A stretch of DNA of 64,000 nucleotides, taken from positions 29,040 through 93,039 of the forward strand of contig MEHQ01002336.1 of NCBI GenBank assembly GCA_008828725.1, given 5' to 3'. Below, in pieces: positions 1 to 12,104 of this stretch; the stretch's first letter is position 1; every line of letters begins with the position of its first letter. Below the pieces are notes generated by a model. That model saw only the letters and a list, made by a program, of their open reading frames with translations. It was not told the DNA's origin and ran no database searches. Origin of the DNA: Saccharina japonica (lineage: Eukaryota > Sar > Phaeophyceae > Laminariales > Laminariaceae). The translations under genes were made by a program, and so were the position numbers.

Positions 1-65
1 GGTACGCCGCAAAAGGGACACTGTACACTCTGTGTGTGTTTATGCTTTTCTTGGCGGCAACTTGA

Positions 66-420
66 TATGTCGGGTGGTTTGGTGTTGTTTGGGTGTTGTG
101 TTGGTCCCGGTGCACGTTTCATATACCCGTCGATGGGCGACGGCAGGCCGGCGTAATTCAAGCCTGAGAACCGATAGAAGTCGACGGCTGGATGGTGTTT
201 GGTGGGGGTTTATGGTATGTATTTTGGATGGGTTCGTTTCGTTGTGGTTTTCTGGGTGGTTTGGTGACATTTGGGTGTTGTGTTGGTTCCGGTGTACGTG
301 ACATATATCCGCTGATTGATATGTCAGGCTGGCGTGCCCCAAGCCTGAGGGCCGATAGACGACGGCTGGGTGGCGGCTGGGTGGCATTTCGTTGATGGTG
401 TATGGTGTGTTGTTTCATGG
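66..420 (+). repeat. GT-rich minisatellite, about two units
   Basis: Two imperfect units of roughly 180 bases share a block with a cggtg(c/t)acgt core and a cctgag(a/g)(a/g)ccgatag block. The same repeat lies at 39243-39597 in copy B and, on the other strand, as about three units near 26890-27320. Short open frames here run in several phases and follow the repeat, so I read them as non-coding. Confidence 0.7.
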
Positions 421-719
421 GTGCAGTTTGTTGGTCATGTATTGTGTAGTGATGGATCTTGATCCCTTGGTTTGGTGAAAATCGAATCCCATACTTACCC
501 CTGTGGTGGTATGATATTTCTCATGGTGGCGTCGCTTGGTCACATAGAAGTAAGCGAGTTGAGCTCCGGCGTTGCCCCAGCAAAGAGAAAACGTGCTTTC
601 GTGTATATAGGAATAGAGTACTGTGTGTCATTGCGTTTAGAAGGCGCCGAGGCATGTCTCTCTTCACAACAACATTTAATAAATGACAACATTTTAGCAC
701 ACACGGGGTGATTCCCACA

Positions 720-3350
720 GTTTTTCACCAATGAGATATATACGTCTCGCACGTACATATACGTCTCGCACGTACATATGCAGTACATATTACGAGTTTG
801 GTTCCTTGATAAAAATACGTACGAGATGGGACCGTCGCGTATAAAACGCGCGCAGTCTTGCTGCTGGAGTTGCGGGCGCGCCTAGACTTACGAAGGGTCA
901 TCGGTCAACGTCGAGCTTCGATGCACGGTACAGTGGTAGTCGTTGTGGGGGTGTGCAATGGCACCTTCTTTAATCAAAGGCTCCTCGCCCATACACCACA
1001 TACAGCACATGCAGCTGCAGCACATATATCACATATAGCAAGGTGCCACAGATAGAAGAACGCACTTTGACAATGTTACCAACATCGGCTTTAGCGTTCC
1101 GTATGAGTTTCGGTTTAACGCTGTACCAATATGTTGGCAGCACGGTGTAGGATTGCCGCTTTTACTATTTGGCTAAGAGTAGCGGGCCTACTGTTATATC
1201 GCCTGTGAACTTCAGCTTTTGAGTGCCCAGGCTGGTGATCGGTGTTAGGGCCGAGGATTAAGTAAAGTCCCGTCCGCCCACCTTACCACTAGTCTCAAAC
1301 GCTAACCGCTACCACTGAAAGGGCTTCGTTCTTGCGGGTCCACCTCTGTTTCGCGCCTTAAACAAGTTACGAATCTACCTTCAACTCATTGTTTTTCGTC
1401 TTCATACATTGTTCTCCCCCTTTCGCAAAGTTAGGTAACTCGATAATAAACTATGAACCACAGAAGTTGTGAATTCTTCCGACCGGTTATTTAATTATTC
1501 ATATCGCGCCCCTCTTTCCAGCTACTCGTCGTACGTACATAATAACCACCGGGCAAGAACGCGAGAAACGTAAAAAAAAAGAATTTGTTGTCTTGAAAGC
1601 GAAAGAAAAAGTAGGTGCAAAGCTACCGGGCAAGTAACCGTGTAAGTACTGTAACTGTGACCACTCCAAACTAGTTCGCCTGTTGTATATAGTCACTATC
1701 TGTTTGTTTTATGTAACAGTTATCTTTGTGATGTTTTTGTCATTTTTCGAGAATATCTCTTCGTACGATCATTTTTGGGCAAAACGCTAAGTACGTCGAA
1801 ACCGAAAGCCCTTCCGGACATATTGATCGAGGGTTGAGCTCGATCTATGCACTGTAGCTTGCAAGGTAGTAGGTGCTCAACGTTGTTTTTGGCGGGAGTA
1901 GGTGATATGATTCCCGGGTATTCTCTGCGTGATACCCTGTTATCGCGCCTTCACGGCCCCGGCAAACTTCCGCACACAGTTCCCGCGGCCCCTTGATCTG
2001 TCTTTAATTTCGGTCCATGTTTTGTCGAACCAACCTCGTTCTTCGCCTACGCTTGGCATACTTATCGCAATACTGTAATGGCATGGCAACCCAGTCAATA
2101 ATCAATCCAAACGCTGCGTCAATTACACCGCTCCCTAAAAGGCTGCCGGAGAGACGACGCTTTGTTTTATTTTTTTGGAAACGCATGGTACCATATAAAA
2201 GACGTAGCAAACTTATAGAGGTCCCCTCACTTGAGAAGCGCTTCGTATGACTCACCCGACAAGTGTCCCGTGTGAAAAACGCCTGTGCGCAATTTCAAGA
2301 AAACTCCCCCCTGGCCTACCGTAGGTTGCTGATCAAACCATAAGGAAGGGTAAACGCACAGGTTTCATGTCAACGGTAACGTATCGAGTAATGGCAATGC
2401 CTCATGCCGACTCGCACTACGACGATGGTAGAGGTGCACTCTTCTGTTTTTGAGGTTGTATTTTCACTTGATTTTACTACAGGAGCTCTGTATCTCACCC
2501 AAACAAAAAACTGATTTCGCAGAAAAATAGAAGTTGCTACAGTACCCGATGAACAATCCCCGTAGCTTAACTATAACCCGAAAAATATCGCAACACGTAC
2601 ACAAGAAGGAATCCCGACGGTTCTGGCCCAAGAAGCCCCGTCAGCCGAAACGTGGCATCTGTATCGTAGCACGCCATCTACCTTCTTAGCCGAAACGTCT
2701 TAGCCTGTCCGGAATCTTTGGGACAAAAATGCACCACCGCCCCCCTTCAATACGCGTCTCGGGGTTTACGTAGGGGCCCCGTTCGCCCCCCACGGTTGTT
2801 CTGCGCATGCCTTCGGAGGGGGCAGGGGCTAAAAGTGTTTTTCTGTGTGCGCAGTAGGTGCGCGATGCGCCATACACGCTTAATATTACGATGGTTCGGA
2901 TTGGGCAACCTATCGCCCGGTGGCGCTAAGGCATGTGTGGCTCCGGGTAGACTTACACCATAAACAATCAGTGAGCTAACAGGTAGCAGCTACTTGCGTT
3001 CTGTACTGGCGGTGTGACGGACATGAGCCTGTTGCCCTTCAAATTAAATTCAGGGGTGGGGGGGGAGCGGTACGCACAAAGTATGTATACGTCCAGAGCT
3101 AGGACCCACAGCACCGCCACCTGCCTGGGGCACGGCTGACTACCATTACAACAAGTAGAGAGATCATCCAATGTGTCAGCCCTTTGGAGAAAAAACACGC
3201 ATCTGAGACTCAGGCTCAACACCCAGAAGTCCTCCAGATCGTGTGATTCACGTTGGGGTCCAGGAGCAATCCCGACCGGTCATTCTTCGACGATGTCGGA
3301 CCCAATGCTCCCCGGGAGCCTCAAACGATGACGTTCCCGCGACCCATGCA
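720..3350. other. No gene recognised
   Basis: I see only short open frames with no recognisable product, some AT-rich and poly-purine tracts, and short tandem cacgtacatat units near 749-780. The stretch is repeated in copy B at 39897-42527 with very few changes. Confidence 0.5.
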
Positions 3351-3354
3351 TCGA

Positions 3355-3620
3355 TATTCGCACGCGTGCGACGATAGAGGTAGATGTAGAGGTAGCAGCT
3401 TGTTGGCCGAAACGTGTTTTTTGGAAGGACGGGTGCTCCTCAGCCCAAACTCGTGGGAACGTTTGTTCCTCAAATGTTTCGCTGTATAGCTAGTTTAGTC
3501 CATGGGTAGATGGGATTGTTCATCGGGGACGTAGCACTTTCTTCCCCCCCCCCTTCGAAGTCAGGTTTTGAGTGGGGTAGGGTGTTGAGATCCTTAACCC
3601 CTTAAGAATTTGGGTACAAA
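3355..3620 (+). repeat. Dispersed repeat R1, copy 1
   Basis: This is a diverged copy of a repeat of about 250-290 bases. Shared blocks are acgatagaggta, gggattgttcat and gtagcac, followed by a C-run. A second copy lies at 3975-4265 and the best preserved one at 7828-8072. All three recur in copy B. It resembles a small non-autonomous element. No target duplication is obvious here. Confidence 0.5.
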
Positions 3621-3974
3621 CTACTTGGAATTAGTGAGGCACACGTTTTTTCAGTTTCTGTGTGGGGTAAGTGACCACCCTCACGAAACAAAGAGTGCAC
3701 CTCTACTCCGTCTAGCATGCGTTTTCGGGCAGTCGAATGCGATAGGTATCGTGTGGTTTCTTCCATAAGTATAGGTTGCAGGAATGCTCAAACTGAACAT
3801 TTTACATATAGTGATTGGGCCGCGATTCGAGGCGACCTCCGGCCCCGTATAGGTTTGCATGAAGAGATTACTTCCGATAGAGGTTTGGCCAACTATAAAG
3901 AGCAGACCACGTATACCGCATGGCATTGAGTCTTTGCTCCCCATTACCCGTGTCTACCCGCAACTTGGTCACAA

Positions 3975-4265
3975 CACGTCGACGCGCGTTACGATAGAGG
4001 TACGAGGTATACCTTTTTTTGGCTAAACTCGATTCTGAATGAAGGGCCCGGGCCGCCTTAACCCCAAAACCGTCCGATTTCAATTTTTATTTGCAAGTAT
4101 TTTTCGTTGTATCATTAGGGCCATGGGATTGTTCATGGGGTGTATACGTAGCACGTTTGTTTCCCCCCCTAAGAAAACAGTTTTTGATTTACTTGCTATT
4201 AATATAGACCTCAAGTGAGGGGCCTCATAAAATGTACTACTGTGTGCAGATGCACCTCCTCCGCA
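3975..4265 (+). repeat. Dispersed repeat R1, copy 2
   Basis: It opens with a tacgatagaggta block, continues with gggattgttcatggggtg and gtagcacg, contains the hairpin-like cctcaagtgagg near 4209-4220, and closes with a gtgcagatgcacctcc block. The order of blocks matches copy 3 at 7828-8072. The copy B equivalent is at about 43151-43441. Confidence 0.5.
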
Positions 4266-5421
4266 GCACTCGTCATATCAGCAGAGTCTATCGTACATTC
4301 TAACAGCATGGTGCTCGAATCTCAAGTTGTTTCGGATACACACAGTGTAAGTGCTTGTCCGAGGCTCGGCCTGATTGAGTGCTGTGGATTTTCCTTCACC
4401 CGCTAAACGTGCACGGCATCTACTTCTAGCACCGACACACACACAACTCAGACCCTGCAATCGACCGACGATGCTACGCATTTTTCAGGTGGACGCGAGT
4501 TCATGTCTCGCAAAGATGGATGCTGTACTCAGTCTCTAGGCACAGTAGGGGACCGTCATCGACTATCCGACGTCCACGCGGTATGGCTCAGCGCGATCCG
4601 TATAGCTCGACTTCAATGAAAGGTAGTCAGATATCCAGGCTGTGGGGTCGCTGCGTGTGGGATGACGCCAAAACTCGAAACCATGCTCATGGGTCCAAAC
4701 TCGTCATGCTTAATGTGGTTACGTGCGGGAAGTGCCTCATTGTAACAGCCCTTGGGAATCACCCCGTACAAGGTTTAAATTGATATCGTTATTATTACGA
4801 GGACGGTTTGCAGCGCTCTTCGTTTTATTCTTGAAGAGCGGTCGAGCGCAGCTCGATGACACTTAAACGTGCTGCGTAAACACAACTCCTATATAACTCG
4901 AATCCCCGCATGGGTTTTGGACTGCTACAAAACAAATCGGTACGTGTACACGGTTCGAATCCAAACTCACCCCTACAGTACAGACAAGTAAAAACACACA
5001 ACAACATTCCAAACCACGACAACTCGTTGTTTACTTCGCATACTTGTAACGGTGCTCAGGTTTATCGTATACCAGGCCGTCGCAATCGCTCAGCGAGACG
5101 ATCAACACCCCCCCCCCCCCCCCCTAGACGTCCGACACAACAGCCCCGACACCAAAACACCGCATACGAATACCAGAGCCGCTCAGCAATTGAACACAAG
5201 TGCCCTCCGTAGGGAACGAGCGGATCTATCTGTCAACTGGTATCGGATCGGTGTCACGACACGTAGCTTGCAGTGTTGGATACTAACCACTACGCTAGGA
5301 GAACAACTCACAGCCAATAAATGTGCATATTACGGAACGTTACAGGCCACAAGTTCTGAAATCCACACACTGGCGCTATCACAGAGGTATCCCGACATTA
5401 CACATTATCCCAGCACAAATA

Positions 5422-5465
5422 CGGGGGAGGGGGGGGGGGGGGGGGGGGGGCCGNNNNNNNNNNNN
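5422..5465. other. Poly-G tract and assembly gap
   Basis: A run of G is followed by 12 N. Copy B has a shorter run of G at the same place (about 44594-44616) and no N. A matching poly-C run sits upstream at about 5109-5125 (shorter in copy B at about 44284-44296). Length differences here account for the 32-33 base change of offset between the copies. Confidence 0.9.
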
Positions 5466-6315
5466 GGGGGCATGACGCCGTAGCATTCTTCCCCTCTTCG
5501 AAACATGTGCACCGGCACCGGCGCTCCTGGGAGCGCATATAGAGGGTTCGACCTTCCGCTTTTTTCCACGCGAACAAAATTAACTATCGCCGATAATCGA
5601 ACTCATGCATACCATTTGCTGGTTAAAAGGGAAATAAAAGCTACCCATCCTATTCAGTCGGCACTAACTGAGTATACTAGGGGGCTATTAATTCGAGCCA
5701 ACAATATCCATATCGAGAATACGCCGGTACAGTACCGTGGTAACTACTGCAGCAGAGTGCTAAACAAACTGGCCCTTCGCATTGCAAAATTGCGCCTGAT
5801 GTCGTTGGCAGTGTCCCTCCAGATTGACGTGTAACATGGTCAGCGACTGTGGCGAAACGGGTCGGACACGCGGCGGGGAAGTAGTCGAAGAGCGTTAGGC
5901 GGACTGCGTTAGTATCGAACTCGACACGAGCCTCGGTTCAGGGCTAAGGACTAATCCACTACTCACACCAGGATGGGAATATCAGCCTCACCCGCCCGAC
6001 TACCTCATGGGAAACTCGCCACATACGCCTCCTTCCTCTTGAATTAAATTCCTCATCCGTTTTTCAAACGTGGGATAACGGTCTTTATTGGCGTAAAACA
6101 ACAACGTGCATGCAAAGGGGCAGAGCTGCAAACTGACGATATGGGCGCAGAGGCGTGCACTGAACGGTCGAGCAAGCCGTGAACGAAAAGCACAGCACAA
6201 CCGCTGGTATGTGATGTATACGTATACGTGATGTCGACACTTACCGGTTTGTGTTCCTCCAGCTCGTCTGCAGCAAACCCAAATACTGTGTATTTCAAGT
6301 ACTGTGACTCACAGA

Positions 6316-6540
6316 CTCACAGCACTGGCCGTGCACTTGATGGCATCAGCGCCGTACGCGGCGAGTGCAGTTGTCGGGATGCGCGCAGTACAAGCAGAAC
6401 GCCTCGCAGCACTGCTTTTCTTTGGTCGCCTTAGCACACGACTTCGAAGGCGTCTTCGATCGCGGTGTGGCCGTCCGAGCAGCCGATGGAATGGCACCAT
6501 GCCATTCCTACTTGATCGACGTCGGTTTGGTGACTACTGT
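6316..6540 (-). pseudogene. Decayed 12-cysteine module exon
   Basis: On the minus strand this aligns by eye with the module exons of the five-module genes. The block agcagaacgcctcgcagcac, the block around tcagcgccgtac and the gagcagccgatgga block are all in the right order. Frameshifts and a deletion break the frame, and the cysteine pattern survives only in pieces (for example a Y-G-A-D-A-I-K-C stretch). A decayed mini-exon of the same family lies upstream on the same strand at 8441-8494, so this appears to be the remains of a former gene. The copy B equivalent is 45461-45685. Confidence 0.75.
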
Positions 6541-7654
6541 GGCTGCGCGAACGGGGCGGAAATTTGTTCGCGGCGGATAAGTTAGTAAGCCCTATTTATT
6601 TCACTAAGAAAGCAGGGGTCGTATCATAGTTTCCGTCTACCCTAGCACTAGGTTCGCCACCAAATGGCCACGCTCTGCTGATGATTGTTGCTCGCCCACT
6701 ACAGCACGTTTACGGCGAGAGATGACTTCAGTGAGTAACTATGTATTTAGGCTTATTGTAACCTCAAGACAAAGTAGTGGTCCACCCGGAGCCGCCACAC
6801 AAGACGGTATCAGCGCTATATTCTACTGGGGTTTAGATGTTGGGGAACGAATGGTACGAGAGGAAAGCTTCCCAGCACTGGGTCTCGCCCAGCACTTCCC
6901 CGTTATCCCACTCCACATTATGGTCGTTGTCGCTCAGAGTATATCAATCCCAGCTAGCCGACAGAGTTTCACTACAGTACACCTCCTCCCCTCGAACACC
7001 GACATAGGCAAAGCACCAAATCGGGTCGGAGGGTAGTCCCATTGTCCAGTGCGCTAATATAACACGATTGCCGATTTATCTTAATCTGCAATACGCGCTG
7101 GTGGTGACCGCAGGAGGTCTCTCTTCGCTGGCGGAACTTATGCTGGTAGTTTTATTACCAGCGAGCTACCGTTTATGTACCGCTTCATCTGCGATGGACG
7201 CTTCATTGGATTGATTTGAAGCACGTCCTTTGCCGGGTAAAATGGTTGAATGGAACCAACGAAGGTGTTTTAGCGCAAGCAGCAAGTAGGGTAGAGTAGC
7301 GTTCATGGTAGGGGCAATACCTACGTACCTTTGCTAGGGCGCTTTGATTGAAGAGTCCCTATGCACCACCTGTATACCTCAGCAAAACAAACGTTTGTAA
7401 ACAAGTTCGTAAACTAAGCCCTAAGCCTGGGATGGCACAGCACACCCCTCGGCTTGATTGTGACGCCACTATATGTACGGGGTCGTAGTACTGTCTCCCT
7501 TGCGCGTACTGGATACGGGCACCACGGACGGTGCACGCACATGTTGATTGTTGTTTTATTTTCTCTCATCTGGGTGGCTGTGTCCAGCCTGTTTTGTGAC
7601 CAAGGGGAGAACTTCCAAAGAAGTCAGCTATTTTTATGACGTTCATCGTCAGCC

Positions 7655-7800
7655 CAATAATCCTCGTCGTGTGCATGATCATGATCATGCGATTACTACC
7701 ATCACAATGGTGATCCTTGTGATCATGACCATGATGATAACCATAATCATCATGAATGTCATGAGTGTCTCATCATCACCAACATAACGATAACCATCAA
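7655..7800. repeat. Low-complexity CAT/GAT tract
   Basis: The tract is a degenerate run of cat, atg and gat triplets, including catgatcatgatcatg near 7673-7688. It is present in copy B at about 46800-46945. I see no gene. Confidence 0.6.
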
Positions 7801-7827
7801 TGGCATGGCAGAGCTGCACGATGGACG

Positions 7828-8072
7828 CGTGCTACGATATAGGTAGCACTTTTTTTTCTGTTTTTGTTTCTGAATGATTGGGCTCCTTAACCCAAATTCG
7901 TCGGACTTTCATTATTTTGTTGCCATCATCTCGATGGTATACCTAGCTCGTGGGATTGTTGGTCGAGTAGCACTTTTGGTTTCCTCCAAAATCGTTTTTT
8001 GGGTGAGGTATTGAGCTCCTCAAGTGAGGAGCTCAGAAAAATCACGGTGCACATCTATCGTAGCATTCGTCG
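7828..8072. mobile_element. Dispersed repeat R1, copy 3, with inverted ends
   Basis: The ends are inverted and imperfect: tgctacgatataggtagcac at the left, and at the right the reverse complement of tgctacgatagatgtgcac. Inside is a perfect hairpin gagctcctcaagtgaggagctc at about 8010-8032. The size and structure suggest a small inverted-repeat element (MITE-like). No transposase is present. It is repeated in copy B at about 46972-47216. Confidence 0.5.
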
Positions 8073-8440
8073 ATGCGGGAAATCGTTCCATTGCACCCCC
8101 CGTGCCCCACGACAGAAAAGCAAATCGTGCATTAGTCAATTCCAGAGATGATATAAAAGCACAGGGTGGCTGAAACGGTTTGGTTCCGACGCGGAACAGG
8201 GGGGGAGTCTCTGAAACGAGGCGAACCAAAACTGGAAAAATAAAATATAACAAAACTTGTTTTATCTTCAATCGTCCTGTGATCACAGCGCTCCGGTTTG
8301 TTTTCCGTTCTGATCTTTGTTTTTTTTAGGGGTCGAAAAAAGACTATACCGGCCACCCGCACAGTAGTCGCATACCACTACAGTATTAATACTGTAACAA
8401 CAGTTCGTACCGACGCGCTACAATTCGTGCTACCTCGTAC

Positions 8441-8494
8441 CTTGAGAAAGAGCCTGCCGCGGGGATGGTGGTCGGCCTTTCCTGACATAATAAT
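8441..8494 (-). pseudogene. Decayed mini-exon of the cysteine-rich family
   Basis: Read on the minus strand, this sits between a cccgcag acceptor-like end and a gtacgagg donor, like the 50-nt mini-exons of the intact genes (30753-30802, 35543-35592, 62029-62078). It is 54 nt long instead of 50. It reads S-G-K-A-D-H-H-P-R-G-R-L-F-L-K in the usual frame, so the RGRR/RGKR processing site has become RGRL. With the module relic at 6316-6540 it marks a dead family member. The copy B equivalent is 47585-47638. Confidence 0.7.
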
Positions 8495-10312
8495 CTGCGG
8501 GTTGTACGACGCGAGAGCGGATAAAAGCAGGGAGCGTCATACCAGGTGTAGGGTCAAGTACAACGTGCTTGAGCCCTAGCTTCTGCGAACACACCTCGAA
8601 ATCGCGAAACCGACAAGCCAGGTGTGGCAGGTTCGGGGAGGCTGGGGTGTATTACGGTTATGTTTACTGTAAATAGAGCGTTCAGGATGGTACCGAAAGG
8701 AATAACGATGTCACCGGAACGGGCGTATGGTTTGCGCTCGTTGTGGTGGCATGCGGGTCGCGTTGTACAAGGGTAGTTTTGTACGTTGGATGTACCGTAC
8801 ATCGGCAAATTAAGAGCAGCCTGTCCGGAGCGGACAGTCTGCTTAGTGTACAGTTCGTACATAATTATACCCCTCCTGTGCGCTTCTGACCATCTATCTG
8901 TGTATGTATGTGCGTTGTACGCAAGCGTTTCAAGTCGTGCGAGTTTTTTGTTGTTGCAAATGCTCGCCTTTTTTTGTAACCGTACGTTCGTGAGGAAGGC
9001 CACGCTATTAATACGTACCTGCTACGTAGTCTAAAAGTGTACTGCCTGTACCTTGAAGAAGGTTTTCAGAAAAAATGGTCTATTCCTTGCCGTATGTCAC
9101 TTTGACCGAAAGTTTAGCAACCCTACATTTTTTGCACTAGAGGGCAATCGGAGAATATATTATCGGTCACCGTGTGCTATTCCCATCCTTTTTTTGGCAT
9201 CTGACTGGATGCTGGATGCTCGGTACTCGGTGACCTTCACGAGTCACGAGGATGTACGAGTACGGCATATCTACGCATTCCCTCCAGGACACACGTGTAA
9301 TCGCATAATGGCATTATGGTGTTCTAGCGACTCGCCCTGTTTCCAGATTGGCTGCATTGCTGGTTGAGCTTGATGTTGGCACTGCAAAAAAAACTGCTAA
9401 TACTGCTGTTGTGCAGTATATAAATAAGGGGGGGGGTGATATCATTATTTATTTTCTGAATTCGGGGAGACGAAATATATACTGCACGAGTGCCCGTACG
9501 CAGAGGTGGTTGCGTCCGCCCCGTGTGTTCGGCCTGTATACCTACAACATGACCCATACACGACCAACCAACAGATCAAGAGCGTGAGCTTCTTCTAGTA
9601 GTGCTGGTCTGTGGCTCGAGTATGATTCTGCTGTTCGTATTTTACCTGTGCCACCCCTTATCGCCAAACAAGCATCGATCGTTCGCTAAACAAAGCCGAA
9701 CAAACCACACGTACGAACCGTGCGCCCTTTGCATCTTTACGTCGAACTACAGCGAGTACCGCTCCGCTGCTGTCTGGTGGTTTTCGGGGTGATGGTACGA
9801 ACGAACAAGATCCCAAGCTACATTACTGTAGTACGAGTAGCAGCACCTGGTCCGTATTGCTGCCGTAGGTCGTTCGTACATAAGCGGTACGCTTACACGT
9901 ATCATACGTATGTACTGTGGCATAACGCAAGGTCACATTCGTGTTACTTGTCAGAAGGACCCTCACCGATCGAAAGCGATATTTGTGCAGAATACTGCTG
10001 TAGTCAAAAAGTTTATCTGTGAAGAAGGGAGGCTCTTGGTAGCTGGGCTCGTTGAAAGTGACGAGTGGTTTCGGCCGCCGTGGTGGCGTGAGTCTGACGT
10101 GCGAGGCCTCCTGGCGGGGGGCGTGCCGGATACAGAGGGGAGAGCTCAAACGGCAACTACAACTGCAACTTTCCGCAGCATCGGAAATTTCTCTGTCTGT
10201 GCCACTGGAGACGGGATATTTCTCAATCCCGAACAAAACACGAACTTACGTACAGCAGTGCGGTACATTGAAAAAAACGAATTATTGCGTAGTGAACAAA
10301 ACACGAACTTAA

Positions 10313-11147
10313 GGGCCCATCTTAACGAAGACAGCAAAAATTCAATTTGGAAAATAAAATCCTATTTGAATGTGATTTCGCAAAAAAAAACTGGTTTGCG
10401 TCCTATGGGGAATAGTGAATTGCTCGTTCAAATATTTATGAAATCGAAAAAACGCAGCATGCGTCACAGCGCCCAGGTGAAAAAAATCGACGAGAGGAGA
10501 CGAGAGGGAAAGCATGCGTCGACGCGTGCGCGCCGCCGCCAGCATACTTTTGCTTTTGGCCGCCCAGGCTAGGAAGCTATCGCTCTCAGGGTCTCCTGGG
10601 TGGGCGTAGGGATCCCTGGAACGCCACGGGCGAGACAGGGGCGGCGATGGTGTTATCGAAGTCTTGAGCGTATCATGCTGTTTTTGGGTCGATCGCTCGG
10701 TTTTTGATCGGGTTGGAGCATCGAGCTGGTTGAAACGTTGGGATTGCGACCGCCATGATTGGTTTTGAGGCGCCACCGCCGGGGTACGCTGTGCTGTGCT
10801 ATGGTCTATAGGCGTGGGCGCGGCTGTTGTCCCGGTGGCCTCGGGTTGTGGTTCACGTGTTGTCGCCTCGGTCGTTGTCATCGATGCCACCAAGAAATGA
10901 CCAGATTGTACCGGGGGCGTTTGCCCACCGTGGACATGCCGGTCCAAGTCGGGCCAACTCCTCAATTTGATTTGAATTCTTTGGAAAAGAAGGTCCTGGG
11001 ACCTTCTTGGTTTTTTCGTCCAATTCAAATTGATTAGACCCCAAGATCCTAATCTTTGATGCTGGTGCGTGTGTTGACCAATGAAAAGCGTGTTTGAATT
11101 TTCTTTTTTCCAAATTGAATTCATTTCATACTCGTCAATACGGGCCC
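10313..11147. mobile_element. PIF/Harbinger-like element (835 bp)
   Basis: The element is present in copy A and absent from copy B, where the empty site reads cttaagtac (49452-49460). The ends are imperfect inverted repeats of about 30 bases, each opening GGGCCC (left GGGCCCATCTTAACGA, right in reverse complement GGGCCCGTATTGACGA). It is flanked by a 3-base TAA duplication at 10310-10312 and 11148-11150. A 3-base TWA duplication with GGG-starting ends is typical of PIF/Harbinger. A long minus-strand open frame crosses it but starts outside the element, and I do not recognise a transposase, so it is probably non-autonomous. Confidence 0.8.
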
Positions 11148-11257
11148 TAAGTACAGCAGTGCGGTACATTGAAAATATTCTCTGATTTCCCTCTAATGCA
11201 AAAAATATACGAAGGGTTGCTATATTTTTGGTCAAAGTGACATACGGCAAGAAATAG

Positions 11258-12070
11258 TTATAGCGCGCAGAGAGGTTGCTCTGCACGCGGGTCCCAGTGA
11301 CACTTTGCCACGATTGATATCATCGTGATCGTTTGATGCGGTCCTACAGCAGTACGAGTACGTACTATCAATGCTATTGTGTAGTTCGAGTACCCTGAAT
11401 AAAATATTATATTACCTTTAGTACTTTCCACGATCAACGGCCACAGCGTGAACGGTCTGAAGCCCCGACCCACTCCCCGCCGCCCCGCCTGTCTGTGAAG
11501 TTTTGTGATAATTAGCACTCGTACGACATTCAATCCGAATCAATAATCAATCAGTCGAGTATTAACTACTGCTGCTGCTGGATGATACTGCTACGACGTA
11601 CCAGAAACTGCACTACTACTACCGTGTGTCGTCTGTGTGTCAGTCAGTGGGTCCACCCCCTTCATCTTGCTGCAATGATTTGTACTCGAAGAACAAGAAC
11701 TATCTGCTGCTGCTGCTTACTTACTACGTATATTATAGAATACGCCTGACGACGCACTCCTCTACTTACTCTATCGCATCGATATATTCCATAGAAGACA
11801 TAGAGAGAGGCCCTGCCTTGCTCGCCTGTGAAGTATTATGTATTGTTGTTAGTTTGTGCGTACAGCAGTAGCTATGCCTGGCATTCATCATGTACATACA
11901 TCAGCTTTGTAATGTTGCCTGACGTTAATGAGCAGCCTCCTCCATGTATGTATAGTATGTATGTGCTCGTCAGGTGCTTGCGCACAACGCAGCTTAAATC
12001 AGCGTCCTCCACATTGATTATCGTCGGGTGCTACCGCACAACGCAGCGTATACCACCTCGGCTCAGCAGT

Positions 12071-12104
<34 letters not shown>

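Noticed and set aside
4905..4985. A ggttcgaatcc string like a tRNA T-loop.
   Set aside because: The flanking bases do not form a T stem, and no A box lies at the proper distance.
5220..5320. A tRNA-like segment on the minus strand (tagcgtagtggttagtatcc resembles an A box).
   Set aside because: No matching acceptor stem or T-arm could be folded, and the T-loop-like cgatccgatacc is poor. At most a relic; a tRNAscan-SE run would decide.
5505..5834. A 109-codon plus-strand open frame with protein-like composition.
   Set aside because: Copy B carries CGA to TGA at the codon matching 5571-5573, plus replacement changes. It has no recognised family and no splice or start context.
8554..9003. A 149-codon minus-strand open frame.
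   Set aside because: It overlaps the inverted arm of a non-autonomous element, and its mirror arm does not keep the frame.
10342..11286. A 314-codon minus-strand open frame.
   Set aside because: It begins outside the Harbinger-like element and ends inside it, so it exists only through the insertion. No transposase motif was recognised.
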